Positions 1 to 59,875 of a stretch of DNA of 64,000 bases are shown one piece after another. Made by a program: the position numbers and the translations under genes. Every line of letters starts with the position of its first letter. Within the stretch, counting starts at the first letter, position 1. The DNA comes from Tubiluchus corallicola. Its lineage: Eukaryota > Priapulida > Priapulimorpha > Priapulimorphida > Tubiluchidae. Under the pieces are notes generated by a model that saw only the letters and a program-made list of their open reading frames with translations, had not been told where the DNA came from and made no database searches. The DNA is taken from NCBI GenBank assembly GCA_030141605.1, contig JAQGDQ010000035.1:1-64000 (forward strand), in the 5' to 3' direction.

Positions 1-889
1 CGAGTTTGCTGCATAAAAGGGCATGATTTGAGCACATTTCATCATTTTTCTCCTACTAGGTCTTTTCACCGAATCTTTGAATTCCTGACAGCTAATAATT
101 ACTTAATTAAATTTTAATTTTAATTAAGTTTCCGTTGCTATAGCTTTAAGTTAAATGCCAGTTGGGAATAAATAAATCGTTTTTCTTGCACACAAAATAC
201 TGTGTGGGAATTCAAAATTATACGTTTTTTAAACAGTTAAGTTCCGCCATTACATACAGTCGGGCCGCCCCCCCCCCCAATTTTTTTTCGTGCACGACGC
301 CCCTGGCGGCATTCTCGCTATTTTCACCCGAGAAAAAAGCCCGAAACTTACAAAAATGGCAACGATCACATGAACTTCATAGGAATAATTTATATCTCGT
401 TTCACATGAATATCAATATTAACCCTATAAACAGACATGATTTAAAACAAGAAACTTAGGAGTTATCGTATTTAATAGAAATACCAACCCATGAACAACA
501 TGTTGCATTTTGATATCCATTCAAACATATTGGAATTACCATACAATATGGATCCATAAAATGTCTTGCTTAAAAAAAGAAATTAAAATCAGGATTTCCC
601 AGGTCAGATGGCAAAAGGCTGATAGACTGACTTTGATCCCTTGGACCGAGGGTCGTTCACTTCTTTCGGATTTTACACGTGTTTATACATTGGCACCTTC
701 AAATTTAAGTGGTTCAGCTCATTACATTATTTTGTTGATTGCATGTCAGCTTAAAACATAATTGGACAGAATACTGGTGATGAGCCACGCATTGCAAAAC
801 TGGTTGCTGAAAAGCAGGCACAATCATCACATTAATTAATTACTGAAACAATCACTCACTGTTCAATAATCTGTTGATTAGTAAGTTAA

Positions 890-1010
890 AATTAATAAAT
901 GCAAACGATAACGATGTTTACTAGTACACGTGATTATGTTCTTCGTTGGGTCGTGATATGATGTAGGGTTCTGGAAATGGACCGCTGTCAAAAAAGGTTG
1001 AGAACCACTG
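890..1010 (-). mobile_element. hAT (Charlie-like) transposon end fragment
   Basis: Read on the minus strand the segment starts CAGTGGTTCTCAACCTTTTT, the well-known terminal sequence type of hAT/Charlie-like elements, at 1010. The opposite terminus was not found, so it looks like a truncated copy. Confidence 0.55.
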
Positions 1011-1082
1011 AATGAAACAGTTAAGGACTGTTGGGAGCCGTTTGGACCACTGCGCCAAGTAGACCACTTGATGCGCTAAAAG

Positions 1083-1117
1083 TAGTGTCCTACATGGGCA
1101 GCCCAAGTAGGACACTA
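1083..1117. repeat. palindrome TAGTGTCCTAC...GTAGGACACTA
   Basis: A near-perfect inverted repeat with a very short loop. Its arm GTGTCCTACATGGGC recurs in the tandem units at 1646-1713, so the two belong to one repeat family. Confidence 0.75.
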
Positions 1118-1645
1118 GCGATTTTTGTCGAGAATCGGTAATTTTGTCAAATTTGTGAAAATTCTGTGAAAGTTTCTTCATTTTATTAAAAATTGTGCTT
1201 GTTGGTTGAGTTGTCGTCAGTTTTCCGCCATGAAAACTTGTTTGACCAGGTGTTTAACTCAGCATGCAGTACGCAGGTATTGTTTTGCGATGACTTTTGT
1301 AACTCGTTCACTGAACTAGAATTTGTTTATAAGTATTGTTATGACATAATAAAACATAAAACAAAATGTCTTTTAGAAATGGATATTCCTTGGCAATTTA
1401 CAAATGCATTTCTTACAATAATTTCATCATTATGATTAACTCCATTAATATATCATAACATAAACCTAGTATCTAATGCTTTAATGAGAGAAATTCTGCA
1501 CACAGTTATTACAGAAATAATTGCAAATTTAAAAATTTAGACAGATGCTCCTAAGCCTTCACAACACCAAAAAGTAATTTTTAACATTTAAGAAAAGCAA
1601 GGATAATTAGTTTTAATATTATCAGTAGTATTGTAACGTGTAGGG

Positions 1646-1713
1646 CACTGTCCTACATGGCTCGCTAGCCCATGTATGACACTGTCCTAGATGGCTCGCT
1701 AGCCCATGTAGGA
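1646..1713. repeat. two tandem 34-bp palindromic units
   Basis: Two copies of CACTGTCCTA(C/G)ATGGCTCGC plus TAGCCCATGTA(T/G)GA lie head to tail at 1646-1679 and 1680-1713. Each unit is itself nearly palindromic (TACATGG ... CCATGTA). Confidence 0.75.
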
Positions 1714-4015
1714 CACATAGATTGCTAGAACGTTTACTTATAAGAAAACAATTATTTGCCCAAGTGGTAGTGAAACGGATCACCTGTTTGTGAAGTGAGA
1801 CTCAATAAAAAATGATATACCTTAAACAAATGTTGAATTCGCAAAAAAGTGGGTTTTTTTCACTTCAACATTAATATCGAAACCAAATTTAATATTGTCC
1901 GTTCTACCAGCTCAGAATAAAGTTCTTTTATTTTATTAGATGTATAATAAATTATTCAACGTGTACTAACGTTTTTAATTATTATTATTATTATTTTGCC
2001 ATTTTTGAAATCTGCTTGTTCTTTAATTTACATTGTAATAATACTTGTAATATGGTACTTACTGCAATATAATTGTACAGCTCATTATTTATTATTTCAA
2101 TTTCAAACATTCTGTAAGATCAATGTTAAATGTACAATAATCTATGTTGTGTTGTAATTTGACAAAATAACTCACCAGTTGTGGATTCCCTTAAAAAAAT
2201 TATGATTGAATACTAGATATACCCTAGAAGTTTACGAAAAACTGATGGCTTAGTGGGATTGGTAAGGAAGACGGAGTATGAGCTAATTCTTTCATGCTAA
2301 AATCGAACCAAAGTTTCTATGACTCAAAACGTAATAACAAAATGTCAAAATGTATCAAACGGCACACGCTGCGACCTGCAGGCAGACACTACGCAGCGTC
2401 GTTAGAAACTTCGTTATCTTACCCAGAATACCGTTCTATTTAACCAAGTGACCGTCGCTTTCGTGTGACACAAAAAAGATTACTCTTGGAAAGATTATCG
2501 TTAGAATATGTACAAAAGCTCTGCGTTTTTTCCTGTTTATATAAGTTACAATAATTTTATTTCGAAATGATTCTGAGATAAATTTGTAAACTGTTTAAAA
2601 TATTTGCTTCTGCAATGGCACCATAGTAAGTCTATACCCATATTCAAATTCTCTGTGTCTAGTAAAGGGGCTGCAGTACATGCCCATCAGAAGTTTTACT
2701 TTTTAAGTAAGGTTTCACTATTAGGGTAATAATTTCAAATATGCCTCAGTTAGTTTTCGTTTCCCCTTTTTTTAGTAGTTGCAGTGGTTTCGCATTGGTT
2801 GCAATGGATGTACATGCATTTTGTCCTTGATAATGTTAATAATTTAGCTTTTTTATGCTGCATTGCTAATTTTCAACAATGAAATTATCCGGACGATCGA
2901 TAGTTTGTGAAACGATTGTTTAGTATACGGAAACAAGGAGTTCAAAAAGACAACAGCAAAAGCAGGTAAAGAGTGAAAAATGCCATGTAACTGATAGAGA
3001 TCAAATGGCGGCAATAGCGCCAATGCTAATCAGTGTTGCCGTGGGCAACCACGTTCTAACAAAACAAAGATGGATGAACTGCAAAAAGACCTAGATGTAG
3101 TGGAACAATACAGAAGCCATTAATGCATTTTTCTTTATTAATTATTATCACTTATTATTTATTAAGAACATTTAATAAAATATACGTTATTTTATAAAAG
3201 ATGAGACTGGCAAGCTGTGTTAACTTTTTGGCCAGCCTATTAATCTAATCTTAGTCTTAATCTTAATCTATCTGTGAAGTGGCAGAATTAAAATACATCA
3301 GTTTACATTGGATAAAATTCACATTACTTACATTAAAAATACGATAAGGACGTAGTATTTTCTGCTTAACTGACAATAACATTAAAGTAATAGTGGTGGA
3401 ATTTAGATAATCTTTGCGACAAATTTTAGGCATTCCGTACAACTCCCATTCCAATATGACTCGTTGCATAGCCGAAACTGTACATTATTAATGTTTTTTG
3501 TAAAAGGATATAAAAGATGAACAAATGTGTTCAATCAAACTAATAATGAAATTCTCTTGTCACTGAACACTCTGAGCACTGTATAACAGCACTGAGTGAA
3601 AATAGAATTTTTTGTGAAAGTAACGAACTTAATTTAAATTGTACTGCAGAAGAAAAGCTAAATTATGAAATGTACTTGTCCTGTCAATATGAATTAATTA
3701 TTGTATGTTTTATTCGAAATGAATTGAATGAGATGCTTTTATATTTACTAACTAACTAATTCAGAAGTGTATATATTGTATTACTTTCTCTGTATATATC
3801 ACTATTGTTACTAATATCTATATCCATCTATGTATTGTCTATTGCATTATTTTGCAAAATAAATGATATGTATGTCGTAACTGTGGTCATTCCATATACT
3901 ACAAATTCTGTTTGAAAAAACATATTTTTACAAGTTCAGCTTAGAAGAATTGATAAAAAGTTTATAGTTATGTCCTAATGTCTTGACACCATTGCAGGTT
4001 TCTTATTCTACATTC

Positions 4016-4085
4016 ATGGCAGTTCCACTAGTTTTGGCAAGAACACCACATTCATGGAAACTGCAATTGCTTTTGAGCAAAAGTT

Positions 4086-4093
<8 letters not shown>
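4016..4093 (+). promoter_or_regulatory. upstream ORF overlapping the SMG1 start codon
   Basis: An ATG at 4016 opens a 25-codon frame ending with TAA at 4091-4093, so it runs over the SMG1 ATG at 4086 in another frame. If the transcript starts upstream of 4016, ribosomes using this ATG would miss the main start. The transcription start is not visible, so this is inference. Confidence 0.4.
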
Positions 4094-52504
<48,411 letters not shown>

Positions 52505-55067
52505 TAGTTATCCAGCAGTTTTTTTCATATTTTTTTATCCAGGTTCAATTATCGTTTGGACTATATTGTGGTAGTTAAGTTTAGGTGATGATGGACATTT
52601 AAATGTCACGTAATATGGCTTAAACTAGATTTTGTGATTGTGTGTGACAGCTGAAATGGAAATTACCCGAATTGTTGTTATATGCATATTGTTGAAGCTT
52701 ATTTAGAAATACATTTATATACTTCTGAACATGGTTTATAGCATTTATTATGAGTATCATTATAATTGCTTTCTCTGCTGTTTAGGAGCTGGATATAGTC
52801 TTTCTTTGCAGTTACTTTAGTTATGTGTGCTTGTAGGAATCATTATGTTTTATAGCCTTAATTTCTGTTGTTTAGCTTTGTTTCCACTTTTGCTATAATA
52901 ATGGATTTTTTTTCTAATGTATGACTGCCTTGCATGTGCTTAATATTATGCACCCACAAGTGTTGCACAACAGAAGCTAAGTTTACACGTCTGTCCAGTG
53001 TAATGGCGATCTTTACGGCTTACTGATCCAGTCAGCTGAATCCATGGCAACATAAAGTCGGTTTTTGTAATTATGTCTTGCAACTTTTTCACATAAACAC
53101 TGTTAATAAACGTACTTTCTTTTCTCTGCATCTGTCTGCTATTCCACATATTGATATCTGAAGAATTTGACCATTTGTCTCCACATCTGCTGGTCCTACT
53201 TTTGTCTGGGCTCTTGTTTGCTATTACTGCCTTCGAATCAGTATGAAATTTATTGTGCGATAAATTTTCATCTCGGTTCATTATTACTGTGAATCAACTG
53301 TGGTCCAAAGTAACTTTGTCAGTGCTATACTTTCTTGTGCAAGTTCCACTGGCTAAGAATTAACTTCCATTCTAACTCCATTGTGTAACTTGTGAATCTA
53401 TTTTTCCTACTACCGTGCACAATAGAAAATTTGTCTTGGATTGCGATCAGAATGGAGAATGAAAAATCAGTAAACTGCATCCCCCAATTCTCTTTCTAAA
53501 ATTATAGATTATTTAACGCATCAGACTAAATCTGTTTGGTATTTATTGTAAGTAAATTTTTATAAGTCGCGTAAAATGTTTCATTTCTCCGATTCCCATT
53601 TACACAACATTTTTGCATTGAGTGTTTATAAAAGCTTGGATCCATTAGTTATGCATTATAGCTGCTTTTTGTTACGATATCGTTTTATTAAGTGGAAATG
53701 CAAAAGGTAATAGTTGAAATGTTATGGATGAAATCGTTATGAAAGTTTTTAAAACATGGAGCTTTTCCAAAATGCTGTAAACTTGTTTTCTATTACATTG
53801 TTGAGATTACTATGTGGTAATAATTGGGATTCCAAAATCACTGCTGTGAAGTATGTTTGTCTAGTTACCCACATGAAAGAAGTTATATTTTCATCGCTAG
53901 TAGTTGGTTACTTAGTTTGTTTACTTTTTAACATGATTATGCAAGAACTACTTCACCAATATCCACGAAATTTTCTGGCGGACAGATGGGACAAGGAAGG
54001 CCGCTTTCAATTTTAGTGGTGATTGATTGAGAATTGAAAAAGAAAATCAAATTTTTATTGATTAACTGTAGCCTCAATATGGGAAAATTTTGTTTGCTGT
54101 CACAATACAGCAGTGTGGGAAAACTGCATAATGCAAGTTACGTTTTATAAGTCAGATGACGTCAAAACAACTGATGATATCTTAAGCTAAGTGGCTGTGT
54201 AGTTTACTAAATTTCTGTAAATCACAGGAAGACCTGTACTGAGTTAACCATATGATTAGAAACTCTACAACTTTTATTAGTGAATAATTAATTAATTGGA
54301 GTATTGATAGATTGAGAATTCAATTTTGCTGTGTTATGCTAGTCTGTAGTGCAGGTTGATTTATTCTCAAGGTCCTGGGTTCACGTAGTAGCTATAGTGC
54401 CACAATCTTTGGTCCTTTCTTTCTTCCTTCAGCTGCTTAGTCGTCAAATTAATTGTAGTTGTACATATATTGTATGCATCTATTAATTTCACTTGTCTAT
54501 TAATGTTTGCATTCTTCATTTATAAACCAATTTGCTCAACAAAACTCCGCAAATCCATTTGCAATATTTTGAAACTATTATTCTAACATTATTGAAGACA
54601 TGGCAACGAATAAATGTGCAGATAAAGATTTGACATAATCAAACTAGAGGTCGAAAGCAAATCCGTGTAAAACAGTGATTTTTGATTGTGTTTGTCACAC
54701 ACATTCTCTTGTAATTTATTGAATTTCCTGATGCATGTAAATATTGAACTAAGCCCGATGCTTTCATGTGGCTTTAGATCACTGTTTAAATATGTTTTGC
54801 AGAATAGATGACATGCAGCTTATTGAATTTTTACATTGTTTGAAATAATAATGTAGAACAATTGCTTATAGATCTAGTTTTTTCCATTGGACTTCTTGTC
54901 TGTGGTATTCTCTGCTGGAAAACTCCAGCTTTACTCGTTTAAAGAAGAATATCAACAGATACATTCTGTCACTGGCAAATTAGATACATAATTTAGAATT
55001 TATTCTCTGAACATTTATTCATAAAAATTTCATATGCTCATCTTTTTACTGCAGGGCTTTACCTTGT

Positions 55068-55296
55068 AAAGAAGTCAAAGTGCCCATTAAGTCTCAAATT
55101 TTTTATTTTTCACAGAAGCTTTTGCCCTTCGCGGACTTCATCGGCTGAATTTAAGTTGTATGGCCATAGAAGTTGATATCAGATCTTTCAAGATCCAGGC
55201 CATACAACTTGATTTAGTCTGACGAAATCCGTGAAGGATGAAAGCTTCTGTGAAAAATAAAAAAATTGAGACTTACTGGGCACTTTGTCTTCTTTG
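55068..55296. mobile_element. foldback MITE with long terminal inverted repeats
   Basis: The left arm starts AAAGAAGTCAAAGTGCCCAT and the right arm read backwards AAAGAAGACAAAGTGCCCAG. The arms stay complementary through ttatttttcacagaagcttt and reach aagttgtatgg near the centre, so almost the whole 229 bp folds on itself. A half copy is at 28131-28230. Confidence 0.85.
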
Positions 55297-57174
55297 TGAC
55301 TCACAGAAGTCACAGAAGAGCACTATCTTATTTTCAAACTTTGCAGTAGCCTTTGGTCTTGTTGGGCGATTTGTATGTTTTTACGACAAATCATTTTTAT
55401 CATTTTAACCCTCTCAAATAAATCATTTGGAACGCTTGGCTAGCATTAGTATTAAATAGTAATACTTTGACACGTTTCGTTCTGTTCAAGGAAGGAACTT
55501 CACTTTTGAACCAGGTACATTTCAGCATCTTTACTCTTTTCAGAGATTGTATTTTGAGAATTTTCATCTTTTTCCATTTTTAGTAAAAGTCCTTTTAATT
55601 CTTTTTACTTTGTGAAAGTGTAAATATACACATTGTTCAAGTTTTATTAAAAAGAAGAAGCTTTTCTCTTAAAGTAAAAATAGACATTACCTTTGTACTT
55701 AAAACAAATGTATAAACTGTTGCTACTATTACAAATTTGTGGCATTAAAACTAGGAGTTTGTTGTGGTTTACTAAAGCAAGTTTTGATAAGTCAGTAAAT
55801 TATTTTCTATTTTCATAATTAAACTTAAAGCAGTTGTTGCAGTAAGACAAGGCTAATTATTTTTCATTAAGGTCTAACTTGCATTACTCACATGTTTGGC
55901 TTTGCTAATAATTACTTAGCTGTGGGATTTTTAATTGTGTATTGGCAGGACATGTCATCCTAGCACAGTTATGTTTTTGCACACCTTAACATAACGACTA
56001 GTATCTGTTCTCGAATTTCCATTTGTGTCACTCACTGGGCCCCAAAAAATCAATTTAGTAATCGGGTTTGGTTTTCCTTAGAGCCAGTTTTAAGCAAATT
56101 ACACAGCATTGTTCAAGCTGGTGCCAAGATGGGGGGGGGGGCACACACTCGCTCGAGCACAGGACTCTATGATGAATTAATGAGCGCCCAGTATGCACAA
56201 AGTTTTTTTGATATCGTGAAGGCAATGAAACTATTTAGTCTGTCCTGGAAGATTTTCAAAAGTAACACTGATTAAAAGACACCTACGGTCAACAATTTCA
56301 CAAGTGAGACTAAATGATTTGGCGATGCTTTCTATAAAAAATGACATTACAAAAGCCATTGACTTTGAAATGATTTTGAAAGATTTCTTGGCTAGAAAAG
56401 CTAGAAGTCTGTTTTTAAAAGATTTGTGAACAAATAGTATATCATTAATTATCCTGACTTGTAATAAAATATAAAAACTTTCGTATGAGGCTTTCGATTT
56501 TAGTATGTCATTGTGGCTAATGGTGGAGCCTCAATCCCTCAACTATTTTTGGCTGGAACTGGTGTGCGAAGCATAAAACATCAATCTTCAGCCTTTGTAG
56601 GGTTGAGGGCCCCTCTAACAATTTTTTAATTGATCCTTGCACTTCCTAGTGCCAGCCTTAGTTTTTCTAAAGGGATAGCAGGGAAGCACAGTTTCCTGTT
56701 GGATACCCTGTTGCAATACATTACAAATATGGCTTAAAAGCTCGTGTACATTTAGCGTTACCTATGTCAGAAAGCTAGTTATGGTGTTTTCAATGTCAAT
56801 TGTTATTGACAAGAATGTTTGTTGTCTTAATTATATAACTTGATATGTTTTATACAATTATTTTTATATATTTTCCCACTTATGAAGTGTGCTTCCTAGC
56901 AACATAAAGGAAGTAAAAACGCTTTCTTAATTACAGACAAGGCTGTAAATTGCTATATGATTAATGAGTTTGTGTTTACTTATGTCTAGTATGGCAGTTA
57001 GTTATTATTTTAACGTTTTTTACTTTAATAATTCGATTGGTTTTCTTACAATTTTTTCTTCTCTTAATCAACTTATTTTCATGTGCGTTTTATATCTGAT
57101 TTTTTGTGTTTTAAATCTGATTGTTGTACATTGTATCTTGCACCAATGATCATTTATATTCAGTGATTCTCCTG

Positions 57175-57372
57175 TTCACTTTTCTAATATGGGCCAGTAG
57201 GCAGCTTGCTGTTTGGGAATTTAGTTCCCTGCTGCTGGCCTTAACACTTTAATGAAATATTGTTCATATGCTTTTTTATGTTCTTTATGTGTTTTTTGCT
57301 TTTTCTTTATTGTAATTTTGTGCCTAAATAAATAAATAATATAATATAATAATATAATAAAGTAATAAATTA
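57175..57372 (+). mobile_element. possible LINE 3' end
   Basis: A balanced-GC block (tgggccagtaggcagcttgc ... tgctgctggcc), then T-rich sequence ending tttattgtaattttgtgcct and a tail of aaataaataaataatataat. The layout is typical of non-LTR retrotransposon 3' ends, but no reverse-transcriptase frame precedes it. Confidence 0.45.
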
Positions 57373-58798
57373 CATATATGTTGTTACAATGACGCTACCT
57401 AGAGTACTTTAGCCACTTCATGGAGGCTTTTACGCACAAATAAAAGCTCTACCTGCTGTGCAAAATAGCCTTATAACAGCTGAACGTGCAGAGAGAGACT
57501 AGCACCTTTTTTGTCAATAGCAGGGTAAGCTTGCTATTGCTACTACTGCCACTGCTCTCTGAACTCAGCTTAACCTGATATTCAGCTAAATGTTGATCTT
57601 TTTCTATAAAACTACCTCACAAGAAAGGAGCTCTCTTTGTTGGTTTTTGTTAATGCAGGTCATATTAAGGCTTAATACTGAAGAATTGTTTTTTAATGCT
57701 ATTGTGATATTGCATTTATATTTTATGTACCGGGTTTTTCAAAAGTCCTTTTTATTTGATGTATGTAGAATTTCTCGTAATTACAGTGGAAGGACTGTTT
57801 ATCTCAAAAGTTATACTATAACTACTGGAGATTTACTACTACTACTACTGTTAATTAAAATAATTATATGTCTACTTTTGTATAATGAAAAGAGTTGCAG
57901 TACTGTTATGTGCTTTGAACAAAGGAGCATTAGAAGTTAAATACTGTGAACATTGTCAATACTGATGGCAATAGTGCATGTGTTTTTCTCAAAGCTAACA
58001 GCAAATGTCACTTTTCAGTGTCTAGACTCTAGACCCTTCACTGTTGTTATGTGCTTTCATTTGTCCGATATTCACTCTCAAAACCCCAGTGAGCTTAATT
58101 GCTAGATAAATAACGTGAATAATGATGCCTGGCAGTTACATAATTTAGCGCTTTCGTACCCCCGTTCTAAGCATTCTAAGTAAAATAGTATTTTCAGATT
58201 TCAATAAGATGATATTGAACAACATTAGTAACATGTTGCCATTACCAGTTAAATAGGAACACGTAGTTTGTGTGATGTCATGCTAGTGCTTTTGTTAAAG
58301 TTTATTGATAATTGAAATAATCACATTTGAGAGTGAATAAAAACCACAAATAAAATGGTCATCAGGTAAAACTTGGAAGAACACGTTTCGGTCGCAGTAC
58401 TCAACCCGTAACCGTCCAAGCACAGTCAACCGAAAAATGCTAAATTAAATCCCGCACTTAATCAGCCAACTAAGTGAGTGGAAAGCATTACATATTTGTT
58501 AATGATACGAATATTGAAACGCTTTGCCTTTGTGCATACTTGTATTATTTGCCAATGGGTGCAGCTGTGTCAATAGAATGGAAGACACCGGTGATGAAAT
58601 CGTTCAGTGGTGAATGCAACTTCATAACTGCAAATAAAGTGGATTGAAATGAAAGTTACGTTGCATATTGACATTTCTTTCAATTTTGAAGGAGTTATCA
58701 AGTTTAATGCACTTCAAGTATTTCTCGTCTTATATGAATTTCAGCAATACTGTGTGATCCTGAGTTATCATCCTGTTTAGAATGGTTTTCATTGTACT

Positions 58799-59875
58799 TT
58801 ATTTATTGGTATTCGTCTGTGTAGCATTTGTCTGGATTCCAGGATATGCAGTTTGGCTGTATTCCATCATTTCTCTTGTTAGCACATTTTCTTTTACCCT
58901 GCACAACATTATGTGAAACGCATAACGAAAGTTCCTGTATTTCCAAGCATAAATCATTGGATTCAGACTCGAATTTAGCGTTCCCAAGAAGAGAAATACA
59001 TTGTACACAAGTCTGGTGATTACATTTTCTTGATCGCCGAAAATGATGTTATACATAACAATGTTGAAATACGGCGCCCAGCAGACGATGAAAATTCCCA
59101 TTATGAGCGCTAACAGTTTCGCCGATTTTGTTTCTTTTCTCATCTTGGCCGTGTTTGCAGTTGTGAGATTCTGAGCGTCAATGCGCTTCTTCTGCCTGTA
59201 AGCCTCTAGGAATATTCTGCTGTACAATACTAGCATGATAATAACAAAGAGCATGTATTGAAGACAAAATAGTGCTAATAAGTACACTGGTGGATATATC
59301 TTGTAGATATAACAGGGAGTACCAGGACTAAAATTGTTCCATCCGTACGTTATACCAACTAAACAGAAACTGTATAACCACAGTAAAACAACTATTCTTA
59401 TTGCATTTCTCTTTGTCATTAAATTGACATATTGAAATGGATATATTATAGCCACATAGCGGTCGACTGAAATCATGAACAGATTCAAGATGGATGCTGC
59501 CATTGCAATCTGCATGAACGAAAAGTGTGCCAAGCACATGAGTTCCTCATGTCTGAGTATCTCACTGTGACCGACGTAGTATCCGTGAAATGGTAGCACA
59601 AGTCCCACTAGTAGATCTGCAGTAGCAAGGCTCACCACAAACATGTTTGTAACAGTCTGCAACCGTCGAAACCTTAACACTGACAAAATAGTCAACATAT
59701 TCCCAAATATTATCGGCACAGTAAGTACAAATTCTAACACCATGAAGATATGTCTATGAACATCCACATCAACATAACTTTCTGACAAGTTCTTGTCTCC
59801 TGATGAATTAATCAAGACATCAGTAAAATTAACCTCCTGGCAGTGCTTACAAATGTATGATTTCTGATTTTCCAT
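58799..59875 (-). CDS. class A (rhodopsin-family) G-protein-coupled receptor, intronless, nested in SMG1 intron 48
   Basis: A 358-residue seven-helix receptor in the plasma membrane that would couple an extracellular ligand to G proteins. Seen: three N-glycosylation sequons before TM1 (N16, N23, N29); GN in TM1 (N59); LATAD in TM2 (D87); Cys114 and Cys188 for the extracellular disulfide; DRY at 138-140; Tyr218 in TM5; CWAP in TM6 (265-268); NPMIY in TM7 (305-309), followed by the helix-8 motif YRNFRYAF. Length and layout are complete. The start has G at -3 and +4. TM4-TM6 (YGWNN, YSRIFLEAYRQ, TKSAKLLALIMG) recall adenosine and amine receptors, but the TM3 position that carries Asp in amine receptors is Met121, so a classical amine ligand is unlikely. 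Ligand unknown. An AATAAA overlaps the stop codon. It is convergent to SMG1 inside its last visible intron and is probably transcribed separately. Confidence 0.95.
   Translation of the reverse strand: MENQKSYICKHCQEVNFTDVLINSSGDKNLSESYVDVDVHRHIFMVLEFVLTVPIIFGNMLTILSVLRFRRLQTVTNMFVVSLATADLLVGLVLPFHGYYVGHSEILRHEELMCLAHFSFMQIAMAASILNLFMISVDRYVAIIYPFQYVNLMTKRNAIRIVVLLWLYSFCLVGITYGWNNFSPGTPCYIYKIYPPVYLLALFCLQYMLFVIIMLVLYSRIFLEAYRQKKRIDAQNLTTANTAKMRKETKSAKLLALIMGIFIVCWAPYFNIVMYNIIFGDQENVITRLVYNVFLFLGTLNSSLNPMIYAWKYRNFRYAFHIMLCRVKENVLTREMMEYSQTAYPGIQTNATQTNTNK

Larger units (their letters stand above)
1..4085. other. 5' flank of SMG1: no recognised gene
   Basis: AT-rich, with only short unsupported frames. 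It holds a hAT-type terminus near 1010, palindromic repeats at 1083-1117 and 1646-1713, and a short C tract around 269. Inverted words (ACGCTGCG ... CGCAGCGT) lie near 2365-2400. Simple TTA and TTAATC tracts occur near 1978 and 3240. The SMG1 promoter and 5' UTR must lie in the last part, but no TATA box or clear initiator was seen. Confidence 0.5.
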
